Virus record (IMG/VR): IMGVR_UViG_3300025153_000019
Location: 1 to 27,922 of that record
Origin: a virus
DNA: 27,922 nt
Reading direction: 5' to 3' (one strand)
The translations under genes and the position numbers were made by a program. The notes under the pieces are model-generated. The model saw only the letters and a list, made by a program, of their open reading frames with translations, had not been told where the DNA came from and did not search any database. This document shows, piece after piece, positions 11,406-19,309 of this stretch. Within the stretch, counting starts at the first letter, position 1. The number at the start of each line of letters is the position of its first letter.

Positions 11406-12089
11406 ATGAGTACATCAAATCGTAGAAACGCCTTCGTTTCTCCAAGTTCAAATCCAGCAACTAAGTTTATTGACTGGAAATCCAATGACAAACAGTTTTC
11501 TTACTACGACAAGGAAACTAAATTACAAGTTCCAATTCCTTTACCGTTTAAATTCATAGCTCTCGATGAGATGCACACCGTTAAGGGATGGTCCGATAGT
11601 TGCCAAAGCGCAATTTATTCCAACGAGGTTAAATTCATTTCAAAAGAAATTATGACGGTCAAACCTTTTAAAGGAAATGAAATTGCAAAAGGGCTTTATT
11701 CTGAAATTAAAGAGAAAGTAAAAGCTGCAGGAGCGCACTATGTAAAATCAATTTACATTATGCTCGAAGATGGTTCACTTGCCAACTTGCAACTCAAAGG
11801 TGCATCGTGCCAATCTTGGGGTGACTTCACAAAAAAGAACCGTTCACGATTACCAGATGAATGGGTTACGGTTAAAAGTTCAACAGAAGGTAAAAAAGGA
11901 GCTGTAAAGTATTATACTCCAGATTTTGAGTTTGACAAATCACTTTCTGAAACAGAAATGGATCAGGCAGATGAAGCTTTTGGAATTTTAGAAGTGTACC
12001 TGAAAGCGTATCTTGTGAAAGCTGAACCAGGTGTTGCAGAAGCTCCAGAAGAATCTGATCCAGTTGACGAAGATGAATTAGAGTTTTAA
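11406..12089 (+). CDS. Probable phage single-stranded DNA-binding protein, 227 residues
   Basis: Position after the Gp157-like gene and before the primase, plus an extended acidic C-terminus (EESDPVDEDELEF), suggest an ssDNA-binding protein: acidic tails with a terminal phenylalanine recruit replication partners in such proteins. The body (about residues 25-150) is beta-rich with aromatic residues. It is not a clear bacterial SSB homologue, so this assignment rests on context and tail. It is followed by a strong terminator. Confidence 0.6.
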   Translation: MSTSNRRNAFVSPSSNPATKFIDWKSNDKQFSYYDKETKLQVPIPLPFKFIALDEMHTVKGWSDSCQSAIYSNEVKFISKEIMTVKPFKGNEIAKGLYSEIKEKVKAAGAHYVKSIYIMLEDGSLANLQLKGASCQSWGDFTKKNRSRLPDEWVTVKSSTEGKKGAVKYYTPDFEFDKSLSETEMDQADEAFGILEVYLKAYLVKAEPGVAEAPEESDPVDEDELEF

Positions 12090-12140
12090 TAATACCATCA
12101 GTTTGTGTTTGACTATTTGTCTAGCCACAGACACAAACTT

Positions 12141-12167
12141 AAAACCACCTTAACGGGTGGTTTTTTT
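12141..12167 (+). terminator. Rho-independent terminator after the early operon
   Basis: AAAACCACC (12141-12149), 6-base loop, GGTGG and a seven-T run (12156-12167). A second hairpin, AGTTTGTGT with ACACAAACT (12100-12139), lies just before it. It separates the early operon from the primase unit. Confidence 0.85.
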
Positions 12168-12200
12168 ATGCTAAAATGTTTTTTATATCAAAATATTTAT

Positions 12201-12292
12201 TATATTTGTATTGCTGCAACAATTTAAGAAGACATTAATCTAAAAGGGATAATGAAACCAACGTTGCAGTAGGTGGATTTATCCCTTTTTTT
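12201..12292 (+). ncRNA. Promoter plus pseudoknot leader RNA, copy 1
   Basis: The -7 box TATATTTG (12201-12208) is followed almost at once by the structure. Stem 1 pairs CTGCAAC (12214-12220) with GTTGCAG (12263-12269). Stem 2 pairs GGGATAA (12246-12252) with TTATCCC (12279-12285), extendable outward, and is followed by a T-run. The stems interleave as an H-type pseudoknot. Linkers are 25, 10 and 9 nt. It precedes gene 12311-12574. Related copies lie at 16609 and 18708. Confidence 0.7.
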
Positions 12293-12310
12293 AATTTAAT
12301 TTAATTTATT

Positions 12311-12574
12311 ATGAAGTTATTTATTACCAATCAAAAGGAGTTTAAAGATATGTTTGATAGCGAGGATTTACGAAATTCTACTAGAAACTATCTTACAAGT
12401 AGTCAAATTCATAAAAAGACTTTTGCTATTTTATATGAAGCTGTTAATAAAGACGGGAACATTCCTATCGGAATTACTCTTAATTATAGTGACGGAGAAG
12501 GTATTGTTATTTTTATTTTTCAAAATAAAAAAGACGATGTTTATTTTTATGAATATTCTGGCACGGGTTCTTAA
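12311..12574 (+). CDS. Hypothetical protein, 87 residues, behind pseudoknot leader
   Basis: A small acidic protein, helical in the first half and beta-like after residue 50 (IPIGITLNYSDGEGIVIFIF). The family is not recognised. It is the first gene behind the pseudoknot leader copy 1 and lies 2 bases before the primase gene, so the leader probably controls both. An overlapping frame at 12354-12590 has no such context and is rejected. Confidence 0.65.
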   Translation: MKLFITNQKEFKDMFDSEDLRNSTRNYLTSSQIHKKTFAILYEAVNKDGNIPIGITLNYSDGEGIVIFIFQNKKDDVYFYEYSGTGS

Positions 12575-12576
12575 TT

Positions 12577-14865
12577 ATGGAAAAAGATAAACTAAAGTTA
12601 TTTTGGGAAAACTTTTCTTTAATAACAGTTTCAGACAACAAAGTTCCAAACTTTCCTTGGAAATCTTGCCAAACAGAAAAACAAACCCTTAAAAGTTTTA
12701 TTAAGAATTTTGAATATAAGGGTGGTATAATAAAAAAAGACGGAACAGAAATTCTTGCAACTACCAACTTCGGGATAGTTACAGGCTTTGATTTTCTTGA
12801 AGTTGTTGATATTGATTTAAAAGTTTTATCAACAGCTAAAGAACAGGTCGCTTTTTGGGATGAGTATTTAGGATATTTGAAAGATAATATTTTAGATTTT
12901 GACGACAAATTTGTAGTTTATAAAACTAAAAACGCAGGTTATCACATTCTTTATAAATCAAAAAGAGTTGAAGGGAATCTTAAACTTTCAAAACTTAAAG
13001 GGCATAAAGAAGCCATTATTGAAACTAGAGGAATTGGTGGTTATGTCTTTACTTATCCAGAGAATAAAGTTTCAAAGAAAAACTATCATCAAATTGAGTT
13101 TATATCTGATGATGATAGGGAAATTTTAATGAGTTTTTCTAAAATGTATGATTACATTAATGAAATCCCAATAGAGCCTGTTAGAGAGAAAAAAATTTAT
13201 AAAGAAGGCGACATTACCCCCTGGGATGATTATAATCAGAAAACAACTATTTTTGATGTTGTAGGACCTGAATTTTCAATAGTTGCTAATCAAAATAAAA
13301 GATATGTAATTAAAAGACAGGGAGGAACTTCTCCTCATTCAGGATATATTTTTAAAGATACTGGTTGTATGTATCTTTTTTCAACAGGAACAAATTACCC
13401 GCACGAAAAATTAATAACTCCTTTTCTTGCCTATGCTTTTAAAAATCATAATGGTAATTTTTCAGAAGCATCTAAAAAACTTTATGAACTAGGTTTTGGG
13501 ACTCGATTTGTTAAAAAGGAACTAGAGCCTGAAAAAAAAAATGTCTTAGAGAAAGAAGAAAACATATCTATAAATGAGGATGATCTTAAATTTCCTTTAG
13601 ATATATTTCCTAAATCAATTCAATCTTACATTATTGAATGCAATGAAACTTTAGATAGTTCCGTTGATTATATGGGATGTGCTGTACTTTGGCTTATTTC
13701 TTTAAGTATTGGCAATTCAATGCAAATAGAAGTAAAAAGAGGGTGGAATGAAATAGCTACATTATGGCTTTCAATAGTTGGAAAAGCTGGTATTGGTAAA
13801 ACCCCTTCCATTTCAAATATTATATTTCCACTTGAAAAAATAAACAATAGAGAAATAGCCAACTTTATAAAAGAATATGAGAAATACGATTTTTATGCTA
13901 AACTGTCTAAAAAAGAACAAGAGGAATATCCAGAGGTTACAAAACCGAAAAAGAAACAGTTTATTGCAAATGATATTACTCTGGAAGCGTTAGTTGATTT
14001 ACATCAAGAAAGCGACAATGCAGTAGGTGTTTTTAAAGATGAATTAGCTGGTTGGTTCAAAGATATGAATAAATATAAGCAAGGCTCTGATTTAGAGTTT
14101 TGGCTCTCTTGTTGGAGCGGAAAATCAGTAAACCTAAATAGGATTACTAGAGCAGGTTCTTTTGTTGCAAAACCCTTAATATCTGTCTTAGGAGGTATTC
14201 AACCAACTATATTTAGTAGTTTTTATACTGATGAAAACAAAGAAAATGGTTTTATGGACAGGATGCTGTTGTCATATCCTGAATTAACTGTTGAAACTTA
14301 CAACGACAAAGAAATGAATTATGAAACTATACAATGGTACAGCGACACTATAATTTCATTTTTTGAAACTGTTAAAAATAAAATCATAAAAAGGGATGAG
14401 GATCAAAAGATACAGCCTATAATTATTCGTTTTGGAAAAGAAGCTAAAAAAGAATGGATTAGGATTTTTAATAATATTACTGAAACACAAAATTCTGATA
14501 TGGAAAATGAGTATATGAAATCAATGCTCCCAAAACAAAAGTCATACATTCCTAGATTTGCATTATTAATACACTCTTTTAACGCAATAGGCGAAACGAA
14601 TTATAACTTTGAAGAAGTATCAAAAGAATCAATTTTAAAGGCTGAAAAGCTGTCAAAATACTTTATTGCAATGGCTAAAAAAGTAAAATTAGATAGTGTT
14701 GAGGTTTCAGATTTGAAACAAGTTATCAAAACTCAAAACGGTAAAACAACCTTAGAAAAGTTAAAATCTATAGCTGAATTGAATCCAGACTTCAATAAAT
14801 TGAAAACGGCTGAACTTCTAGGAATTTCCCGACAACAAATATATAAACTAATGAAAAAAGTGTAA
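12577..14865 (+). CDS. Phage primase/helicase with prim-pol-like and DUF3987-like domains
   Basis: A 762-residue replication protein. The N-terminal part (about 35-200) looks like a bifunctional primase-polymerase domain, with the acidic pair in VVDIDLK (about 77-83) and HILYKSKR further on. The C-terminal part is DUF3987-like: Walker A GKAGIGKT (about 402-409), then FKDELAGWF as a Walker B-like segment and GGIQP about 45 residues later. The last 30 residues contain a helix-turn-helix (TAELLGISRQQIYKLMKKV). It would prime and unwind phage DNA. Its stop codon lies inside the first repeat of the origin-like region, and the terminal helix-turn-helix is a candidate to bind those repeats (inference). 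Confidence 0.85.
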   Translation: MEKDKLKLFWENFSLITVSDNKVPNFPWKSCQTEKQTLKSFIKNFEYKGGIIKKDGTEILATTNFGIVTGFDFLEVVDIDLKVLSTAKEQVAFWDEYLGYLKDNILDFDDKFVVYKTKNAGYHILYKSKRVEGNLKLSKLKGHKEAIIETRGIGGYVFTYPENKVSKKNYHQIEFISDDDREILMSFSKMYDYINEIPIEPVREKKIYKEGDITPWDDYNQKTTIFDVVGPEFSIVANQNKRYVIKRQGGTSPHSGYIFKDTGCMYLFSTGTNYPHEKLITPFLAYAFKNHNGNFSEASKKLYELGFGTRFVKKELEPEKKNVLEKEENISINEDDLKFPLDIFPKSIQSYIIECNETLDSSVDYMGCAVLWLISLSIGNSMQIEVKRGWNEIATLWLSIVGKAGIGKTPSISNIIFPLEKINNREIANFIKEYEKYDFYAKLSKKEQEEYPEVTKPKKKQFIANDITLEALVDLHQESDNAVGVFKDELAGWFKDMNKYKQGSDLEFWLSCWSGKSVNLNRITRAGSFVAKPLISVLGGIQPTIFSSFYTDENKENGFMDRMLLSYPELTVETYNDKEMNYETIQWYSDTIISFFETVKNKIIKRDEDQKIQPIIIRFGKEAKKEWIRIFNNITETQNSDMENEYMKSMLPKQKSYIPRFALLIHSFNAIGETNYNFEEVSKESILKAEKLSKYFIAMAKKVKLDSVEVSDLKQVIKTQNGKTTLEKLKSIAELNPDFNKLKTAELLGISRQQIYKLMKKV

Positions 14866-15117
14866 ACAACTGTAAACAGTTTACACTAAAAGGTTACAGT
14901 AACTTCTTAGTGTTTATAAGGGCTAACAGCGAAAAGTGTAAACGTTTACAGTTTACACTAAAATAAAAATAAAAAAAAATAAATAAAAAAATATTTTTTA
15001 AAATTAAAAAAAGTGTAAACTGTTTACACTTTCAGCCGTTAGACCCTATAAACATTGAAAAAAAAGTGTAAACACCACTGTAAACTGTTTACACTTTTGT
15101 TTACACTTGTTTACACT
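14858..15117 (+). other. Origin-like region: GTAAAC repeats around an AT-rich core
   Basis: Thirteen copies of GTAAAC or its complement lie in 260 bp, mostly as AGTGTAAAC or GTTTACACT, several back to back (for example 14871-14885 and 15012-15030). The segment 14909-14943 is repeated inverted at about 15022-15056 with mismatches, flanking an A/T-only tract (about 14960-15010). An AT-rich unwinding tract between inverted iteron clusters next to primase and helicase genes suggests a replication origin. Dense operators for a regulator are the alternative. No gene lies here. Confidence 0.7.
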
Positions 15118-15125
15118 TTTAAATT

Positions 15126-15320
15126 ATGAATCCATTTGAAAATATTAATACAAATATAGATGAACAATCAAGAATCAGAGGAACAATTGAAAGTGAAATT
15201 AGAATCTTTGAGAAGCGAATATTATCAATTAAAAGAGAAATCGATAATCTTGAAGGACTTGTTGAAATCAACACCTACTATTCGGACAAAAAAACGGAAA
15301 ACTTCTTATACATAAATTAA
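15126..15320 (+). CDS. Small coiled-coil protein, 64 residues
   Basis: The first ATG after the origin-like repeats opens a frame whose middle (RGTIESEIRIFEKRILSIKREIDNLE) is a coiled coil. It stops 2 bases before the helicase start. A second frame (15160-15315) over the same DNA encodes another plausible coiled coil, so the true product is uncertain. The function is unknown. Confidence 0.5.
   Translation: MNPFENINTNIDEQSRIRGTIESEIRIFEKRILSIKREIDNLEGLVEINTYYSDKKTENFLYIN
15160..15315 (+). CDS. Alternative 51-residue coiled-coil frame
   Basis: Starts MNNQESEEQLKVKLESLRSE and ends in a lysine/arginine-rich tail (TIRTKKRKTSYT). It lies in the +1 frame within 15126-15320. The acidic coiled coil plus basic tail looks as protein-like as the longer frame. 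Only one, or both, may be translated. Confidence 0.4.
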   Translation: MNNQESEEQLKVKLESLRSEYYQLKEKSIILKDLLKSTPTIRTKKRKTSYT

Positions 15321-15322
15321 TT

Positions 15323-16603
15323 ATGAAACTACGAGACTATCAAATTAGACTTTCAAATGAAGCCACAGATATTTTAAAAATACATAAAATAGTTTGTCTA
15401 TGTATGGAAGTCAGAACTGGCAAAACTTTGACGGCTTTGCAAGCTGCTCAAAATTACGGTGCTAAAAATGTTTTGTTCGTTACTAAAATAAAAGCATTTT
15501 CGTCAATTCAATGGGATTATGATCAGATGGATTATGATTTTAAATTGAATATCATAAATAAAGAAAGTTTACACAAAGTTGAAGGCAATTTTGATTTAAT
15601 CATATACGATGAATTTCACGGTTTTTCAGCATATCCGAAGCCGTCAGTATATCAAAAGTTAGCTAAAGACAAATACAGTCATTTACCTATGATTTTGCTG
15701 TCAGGAACACCAACACCTGAAAGCCACTCCCAATGGTATCATTCATTTCAATTGTCAGATAACAGTCCATTCAAAGAATATTCAAACTTTTATAAATGGG
15801 CAAAGGATTTTGTTAATGTGAAAATTAAACATCTTGGATATGCTCAAGTCAATGATTATTCAGATGCGGATATTCGACACATCGAAAGAAGAATTAAATA
15901 TTTTGTTTTGACTTTCACGCAAGCCGAAGCAGGCTTCACATCAACAGTAAACGAAATGGTGTTGGAAGTTGAAATGTTACCAATTACTAACCAAATTATT
16001 GGAAGATTGAAACGAGATTTAGTAGTTAAAAATTCAAATAATCAAATTATATTGGCTGATACTGGTGTAAAGTTGATGCAGAAAATACATCAATTAAGTT
16101 CAGGAACGGTTCTTTTTGAAAATGGAACGAGTAAAGTTATAGATTATAGTAAAGCAGAATTTATAAGAGATAACTTTTCAGATAATAAGATAGCTATATT
16201 TTATAAATTTAAAGAAGAATGGAACGCTTTAAAAACTATTCTAGGGGATAAATTAACTAATAATTTAGAAGAATTTAATAATAGCGACAAATGGTTTGCA
16301 GGACAATTTTTAAGCTCAAGAGAAGGAATAAGTTTGAAAGCAGCCAAATATTTAGTTTATTATAATATTGATTTTTCAGCCACTACATATTGGCAAAGCA
16401 GGGATAGATTGACGGAAAAAACAAGGCTTGAAAATCAAATTTTTTGGTTATTTTCAAAAGATAATGGAAAGAATAAATCAATTGAAAGTCAGATTTATAA
16501 GTCTGTTCTAGGAAAACGTGATTATACTTTGTCAATATTTCGTAAAGATTTCGGTGTAAATTCAGAAAAATTTAAACAAATACCTAGTAGATTTAAAATA
16601 TAA
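15323..16603 (+). CDS. Superfamily 2 DNA helicase (SNF2/DEAD-like), 426 residues
   Basis: Helicase motifs occur in order: Q-motif-like RDYQIRLSNEA at the N-terminus, motif I EVRTGKT (about 29-35), motif II DEFH (about 95-98), motif III LSGTPTPE (about 126-133), and motif VI-like WQSRDRLTEKTR (about 355-366). The protein is short for the class, as phage SNF2-type helicases often are. It would use ATP to move along or remodel phage DNA in replication or recombination. The VRR-NUC nuclease is its usual neighbour in phages; here the two are separated by an HNH gene. Confidence 0.85.
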   Translation: MKLRDYQIRLSNEATDILKIHKIVCLCMEVRTGKTLTALQAAQNYGAKNVLFVTKIKAFSSIQWDYDQMDYDFKLNIINKESLHKVEGNFDLIIYDEFHGFSAYPKPSVYQKLAKDKYSHLPMILLSGTPTPESHSQWYHSFQLSDNSPFKEYSNFYKWAKDFVNVKIKHLGYAQVNDYSDADIRHIERRIKYFVLTFTQAEAGFTSTVNEMVLEVEMLPITNQIIGRLKRDLVVKNSNNQIILADTGVKLMQKIHQLSSGTVLFENGTSKVIDYSKAEFIRDNFSDNKIAIFYKFKEEWNALKTILGDKLTNNLEEFNNSDKWFAGQFLSSREGISLKAAKYLVYYNIDFSATTYWQSRDRLTEKTRLENQIFWLFSKDNGKNKSIESQIYKSVLGKRDYTLSIFRKDFGVNSEKFKQIPSRFKI

Positions 16604-16608
16604 TTTTG

Positions 16609-16701
16609 TATATTTGTCTTTGTAGAGTGGAAGCTACAATTTAAGACATTATAAAAATCCAATACTGATAGAGACTTCCACCTCTTGATGTATTGGTTTT
16701 T
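16609..16701 (+). ncRNA. Promoter plus pseudoknot leader RNA, copy 2
   Basis: -7 box TATATTTG (16609-16616). Stem 1: GTGGAAG (16627-16633) with CTTCCAC (16675-16681). Stem 2: CCAATAC (16659-16665) with GTATTGG (16690-16696), followed by TTTTT. Linkers are 25, 9 and 8 nt. The ATG of the HNH gene (16708) follows 11 bases after stem 2. The promoter box lies just after the helicase stop. Confidence 0.75.
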
Positions 16702-16707
16702 ACTTTT

Positions 16708-17226
16708 ATGGAAGTTTGGAAAGATATTATAGGTTTTGAAAATTTTTATTCAGTAAGTTCTACTGGTAGGGTAAAAAGTTTATCAAGAGAAGTTTTTCAC
16801 ATTAAAGGAAACTTGAATTTAAATGAAAAAATATTAAAACAAGGTTTATCATCTAATGGATATTTATCGGTTTCTTTTACTATGTTTAGAAAACAAAAAA
16901 CCTTTAATATTCATAGATTAGTGGCTGAAGTCTTTATTAAAAATGAACTTAATAAAAAAGATGTAAATCATATAGATGGAAACAAATTTAATAATAATGT
17001 TTATAATTTAGAATGGAGTACTAGAAGTGAAAACTTAATTCACGCATATTTGATTGGTTTAAAAGAAAGAGGTGAAAAACACCCTAATGCTAAACTTACA
17101 GAAAAACAAGTCTTACAAATAAGAAGTATTAAAAGTGTATCTCACGAAAAAATTGCTATTGACTATAATGTCACTAGGAAATGTATTAGTAAAATATTAA
17201 ATAGACAAACTTGGAAACATTTATAA
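16708..17226 (+). CDS. HNH homing endonuclease (NUMOD4 + HNH), 172 residues
   Basis: Residues 1-50 (MEVWKDIIGFENFYSVSSTG, then RVKSL) are a NUMOD4 module. HNH motifs follow: HRLVAEVFI (H69), VNHIDGNKFNNN (H88, D90) and NLEWSTRSEN. The C-terminal 50 residues carry a helix-turn-helix for DNA recognition (HEKIAIDYNVTRKCISKIL). It is a free-standing homing endonuclease gene inserted between the helicase and the VRR-NUC gene, with its own promoter and pseudoknot leader. The start at ATG 16708 is preferred to an upstream TTG that lies inside the leader stem. Confidence 0.9.
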   Translation: MEVWKDIIGFENFYSVSSTGRVKSLSREVFHIKGNLNLNEKILKQGLSSNGYLSVSFTMFRKQKTFNIHRLVAEVFIKNELNKKDVNHIDGNKFNNNVYNLEWSTRSENLIHAYLIGLKERGEKHPNAKLTEKQVLQIRSIKSVSHEKIAIDYNVTRKCISKILNRQTWKHL

Positions 17227-17227
17227 T

Positions 17228-17506
17228 ATGGAATCACAAATACAAAGGAAGATTATAATACAACTAGAAGTAGCAGGTTACTTCGTGGTTAAATTAATTA
17301 AGACCAACAAAAATGGCATTCCTGATTTATTGGCGGTCAAAGAAAAACGGACAATATTTATAGAAGTAAAACAAGAACACGGAAAACTATCAGAAATTCA
17401 AAAACATCGTATCAATGAAATCAAATCAAAACAAATCGAGTGCTACACATGGACAAGTTTCGGAATCAATTTTGATAAAGGAGACCCGTATATATTTAAA
17501 CTTTGA
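17228..17506 (+). CDS. VRR-NUC domain nuclease, 92 residues
   Basis: A single VRR-NUC domain of the PD-(D/E)xK superfamily: GIPDLLAV with D33, then FIEVKQEHGKLSEIQ with E46 and K48, the catalytic D...ExK arrangement. Phage single-domain VRR-NUC proteins are structure-specific nucleases coupled to SNF2 helicases. The gene starts 1 base after the HNH stop, so it probably now depends partly on the HNH promoter. Confidence 0.88.
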   Translation: MESQIQRKIIIQLEVAGYFVVKLIKTNKNGIPDLLAVKEKRTIFIEVKQEHGKLSEIQKHRINEIKSKQIECYTWTSFGINFDKGDPYIFKL

Positions 17507-17702
17507 AACACAAAATTCAAAATTAGGTCGTCCGTTCCGTTTAAGTGGAACTAGAAAAAATTTACAGCTCCCAGAAAAATGGATAGACAAGGTTTTAAAA
17601 AACCATTGGATTCATTCCTTTATTTATTTGGACGAACAAGGTGGATTTTTTGAAGTTGAAATAGATTATTACGATAAGTTTGTTTCTCTTACTAAAAAAT
17701 AA
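17415..17702 (+). CDS. Hypothetical protein, up to 95 residues
   Basis: The C-terminal part (about residues 35-95: KLGRPFRLSGTRKNLQLPEKWIDKVL, then FEVEIDYYDKFVSLT) looks like a genuine small phage protein. The only ATG in frame (17415) overlaps the VRR-NUC gene by 92 bases, and a TTG at 17472 is the alternative, so the start is uncertain. No function is recognised. Confidence 0.55.
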   Translation: MKSNQNKSSATHGQVSESILIKETRIYLNFETQNSKLGRPFRLSGTRKNLQLPEKWIDKVLKNHWIHSFIYLDEQGGFFEVEIDYYDKFVSLTKK

Positions 17703-17737
17703 TGCAAACTTTTTAACCGAGTTGTTGAAATAATTTA

Positions 17738-17745
17738 TAACTTTG
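17738..17745 (+). promoter_or_regulatory. Possible promoter -7 box before the glycosyltransferase gene
   Basis: TAACTTTG fits TAnnTTTG and lies 5 bases before ATG 17751, so the transcript would be nearly leaderless. No good -33 TTTG is found at the right distance. Confidence 0.35.
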
Positions 17746-17750
17746 AAACA

Positions 17751-18698
17751 ATGAAAAAATTAGCAATATACATAAGCAATTACAACGTAATTGGAGGAGT
17801 TGAAAGGTTTGTAGAGAATTTTTGTAAAAGAATGTCAAAACATTACGATATTACTTTTTTTTATGACTGGTGCGAAAATGAAAATATGCTATTAGAAATG
17901 TCGGAGTTTGTCAATGTAATAAAAATTGATAAAACAAAAACATATACTTTCGATTATTTTGTAAACAGCACGGCTTGGGGATTCGAACCATACAATAACA
18001 TATTAGCAGCTAAATCAATTCAAGTCGTTCACGCTGATTATCGCCACGTTATTGCAACTTGGAATTTTAAATACAACAAGCATAAAAACACGACCCATCA
18101 CGTTTGCGTTGGGGAAATAGTAAAAGAAGCTTTTGAGGAGGCCACACCTTACAAATGCGACGCTGTTATTTATAATCTATTAGACAATACCATAAAGTTA
18201 GAAAAGAAGCTTAAAAACGATGTTTTATATTTGGTTACTTTGTCAAGACTTTCAGGCGAAAAAGGTTTTAAAAGAATGTTGCAATTGGCAAATCAATTGG
18301 AATCAAAAAATATTCCGTACATTTGGAATGTTTACGGGAACACATCCAGTAATTTTGCAAAAGGAATAGTTAATTCATTCTCAAAAACAAACGTAGAATT
18401 CAAAGGAGTTACCCGGGAACCGTTCAAAGAAATTAACAAAGCTGACTATTTAGTCCAGCTTTCAGATACAGAAGGATTTGCTTATAGTGTTTTTGAGGCA
18501 ATGCAATGCAGAACACCATCTATAATAACTCCTTTTGCAAGTGGTAAAGAACAAATTACCCACGGAGTAAATGGTTGGATAATCCCATTTGATATGCAAA
18601 ACATAGATTTTGAAAGTATATTAAGAAAAGATTTGGATGCACCAAAATTTAAAGAACCTGGATCAGAAAAATCTTGGATAGATTTTTTAAGTAAGTAG
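17751..18698 (+). CDS. GT4-type glycosyltransferase, 315 residues
   Basis: A GT-B fold enzyme of family 4. The N-terminal NVIGGVERFVENF (about 12-24) is the donor-domain glycine loop. The C-terminal half has LSRLSGEKGFKRML and the nucleotide-sugar binding segment SDTEGFAYSVFEAMQCRTPSIIT (about 237-259) with the E-x7-E-like pair. It would transfer a sugar from an activated donor. It lies between replication genes and the packaging module, with an HNH gene after it. Phage glycosyltransferases modify DNA, virion proteins or host surface glycans; the acceptor cannot be told here. Confidence 0.85.
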   Translation: MKKLAIYISNYNVIGGVERFVENFCKRMSKHYDITFFYDWCENENMLLEMSEFVNVIKIDKTKTYTFDYFVNSTAWGFEPYNNILAAKSIQVVHADYRHVIATWNFKYNKHKNTTHHVCVGEIVKEAFEEATPYKCDAVIYNLLDNTIKLEKKLKNDVLYLVTLSRLSGEKGFKRMLQLANQLESKNIPYIWNVYGNTSSNFAKGIVNSFSKTNVEFKGVTREPFKEINKADYLVQLSDTEGFAYSVFEAMQCRTPSIITPFASGKEQITHGVNGWIIPFDMQNIDFESILRKDLDAPKFKEPGSEKSWIDFLSK

Positions 18699-18707
18699 AA
18701 TTTTTTG

Positions 18708-18799
18708 TATATTTGTCTTATAGGAGTGGACGCCTAATTAACAATTTTATAAAATTCCAACACAGATAAAGACGTCCACCTTTTGAAGTGTTGGTTTTT
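18708..18799 (+). ncRNA. Promoter plus pseudoknot leader RNA, copy 3
   Basis: -7 box TATATTTG (18708-18715). Stem 1: GTGGACG (18726-18732) with CGTCCAC (18773-18779). Stem 2: CCAACAC (18757-18763) with GTGTTGG (18788-18794), then TTTTT. Linkers are 24, 9 and 8 nt. Relative to copy 2 there is one compensatory change in each stem (A-T to C-G in stem 1, T-A to C-G in stem 2). Confidence 0.75.
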
Positions 18800-18805
18800 A
18801 ATTAT

Positions 18806-19309
18806 ATGGAAATTTGGAAAAGTATTTTAGGTTATGAAGGTTTTTACGAAGTATCTAATTTAGGCAATATAAAAAGTTTGAATTATAATAATACTAAAAA
18901 AGAAAACGTTTTAATGCAAAACATTGGAAGTAACGGCTATTTTGTTGTTAGTTTATCTAAAAACAATATTAGAAAACAAAGAACTGTACATCAAATTGTT
19001 GCTGAGAGTTTTTATAATCATATTCCTAATGGAAATAAATTAGTTGTAAATCATATTAATTTTATTAAAACAGATAATAGATTAGAAAATTTAGAAATAG
19101 TAACTAACAGAGAAAATTCAAATAAAAAACATATTAAAAGCACATCTAAGTACACAGGTGTTTGTTGGCATAAACAACATAATAAATGGGTGGCTCAAAT
19201 TGTAATTAATAGCAAAGTAAAACATTTAGGATATTTTTTAGACGAGTTAGAAGCGAGTAGATCTTATGATAAAGCATTAAAATACTTATTAGAAAATGGT
19301 AAAACTTAA
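18806..19309 (+). CDS. HNH homing endonuclease with AP2 domain, 167 residues
   Basis: NUMOD4 at residues 1-50 (MEIWKSILGYEGFYEVSNLG), HNH region at about 60-105 (VHQIVAESFY, VNHINFIKTDNRLENLE with H83), and an AP2 DNA-binding domain at about 115-165 (KYTGVCWHKQHNKWVAQI through ASRSYDKAL). It is a free-standing homing endonuclease related in layout, though not identical, to 16708-17226. It has its own promoter and pseudoknot leader, and its 3' end overlaps the next gene by 14 bases. The ATG lies 11 bases after stem 2 of the leader. Confidence 0.9.
   Translation: MEIWKSILGYEGFYEVSNLGNIKSLNYNNTKKENVLMQNIGSNGYFVVSLSKNNIRKQRTVHQIVAESFYNHIPNGNKLVVNHINFIKTDNRLENLEIVTNRENSNKKHIKSTSKYTGVCWHKQHNKWVAQIVINSKVKHLGYFLDELEASRSYDKALKYLLENGKT

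Noticed and set aside
12354-12590. Rightward 78-residue frame overlapping 12311-12574
   Set aside because: The +1 shadow of the leader-linked gene; it runs into the primase start and has a poor composition.
12201-18799. Type III toxin-antitoxin pseudoknot RNA or HEARO/OMEGA RNA
   Set aside because: There are no tandem antitoxin repeats or ToxN-like toxin, and the neighbouring HNH proteins are small NUMOD4/AP2 homing enzymes without a RuvC domain. The element is also shorter than HEARO RNAs.
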